This document shows positions 5,840 to 5,909 of a stretch of 5,909 bases of DNA, one piece after another. Under the pieces are notes generated by a model. The model did not search any database and was not told the origin of the DNA. It was given only the letters and a program-made list of their open reading frames with translations. The stretch comes from Caedibacter sp052030685 (GTDB lineage: Bacteria; Pseudomonadota; Gammaproteobacteria; Francisellales; Francisellaceae): the NCBI RefSeq assembly GCF_052030685.1, contig NZ_JBQAJM010000055.1, positions 1-5,909 on the forward strand, written 5' to 3'. Both the position numbers and the translations under genes were made by a program. Position 1 is the first letter of the stretch, and every line of letters starts with the position of its first letter.

Positions 5840-5909
5840 AGTTACGCACTTTTGATGTTTGAATTTAAGAAATACGACCACAGATTATGAGTGAAATAAA
5901 TAAAACTGA
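5836..5909. mobile_element. Possible insertion-sequence end interrupting maiA (partial)
   Basis: From CTGAAGTTACGCACTTTTG (5836-5854) onward the sequence no longer encodes maiA in any frame. About 50 bases in, an ATG at 5887 opens a frame (MSEINKT) that runs off the window. A terminal repeat, a short untranslated stretch and then a transposase start is the usual layout of an insertion sequence, and the position inside an abruptly cut gene fits. I do not recognise the element, and neither the other end nor the target duplication is in the window. A deletion junction or another rearrangement would look the same. Confidence 0.35.

Noticed and set aside
5836..5861. Single-base frameshift as the sole defect in maiA
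   Set aside because: The other forward frames close within about 25 bases and show no convincing continuation of the enzyme.

Overview
The window looks like chromosomal DNA from an AT-rich gammaproteobacterium. UbiC and UbiA resemble their E. coli counterparts, the helicase has the CsdA/DeaD architecture typical of the group, and there is a 4-hydroxyphenylpyruvate dioxygenase (HPPD) gene followed by a maleylacetoacetate isomerase start. The base composition, the tyrosine-catabolism genes and the choloylglycine-hydrolase relative would fit a Legionella/Piscirickettsia-like lineage, but that placement is inference.

Layout. On the minus strand, in transcription order, lie ubiC (2217-1693), ubiA (1630-797) and a broken choloylglycine-hydrolase-family gene (758-26). 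They could be one transcription unit. Divergently, on the plus strand, a 279-bp spacer carries a probable promoter, an inverted repeat over it and an 8-codon leader ORF, followed by the DEAD-box RNA helicase deaD/csdA (2497-4233). A 438-bp spacer (4234-4671) opens with a cluster of palindromic REP-like repeats and ends in a likely promoter/leader region. After it come hppD (4672-5754) and, 13 bp downstream, the first 23 codons of maiA. That reading frame stops abruptly at 5839 in sequence that may be the end of an insertion sequence.

How the genes work together. UbiC makes 4-hydroxybenzoate from chorismate and UbiA prenylates it, the first two committed steps of ubiquinone synthesis. HppD turns 4-hydroxyphenylpyruvate into homogentisate, and MaiA would act two steps later in the same tyrosine breakdown route. 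The helicase is a housekeeping and cold-response RNA remodeler unrelated to the other two pathways.

The most notable signals are: two disrupted genes at the two edges (a frameshifted hydrolase that also lacks a conserved catalytic Asn, and the truncated maiA); an in-frame leader peptide with a strong Shine-Dalgarno sequence just before a helicase start that lacks one; and the repeat cluster after deaD. I see no CRISPR array, tRNA, rRNA, defence locus or clearly novel multi-gene system.
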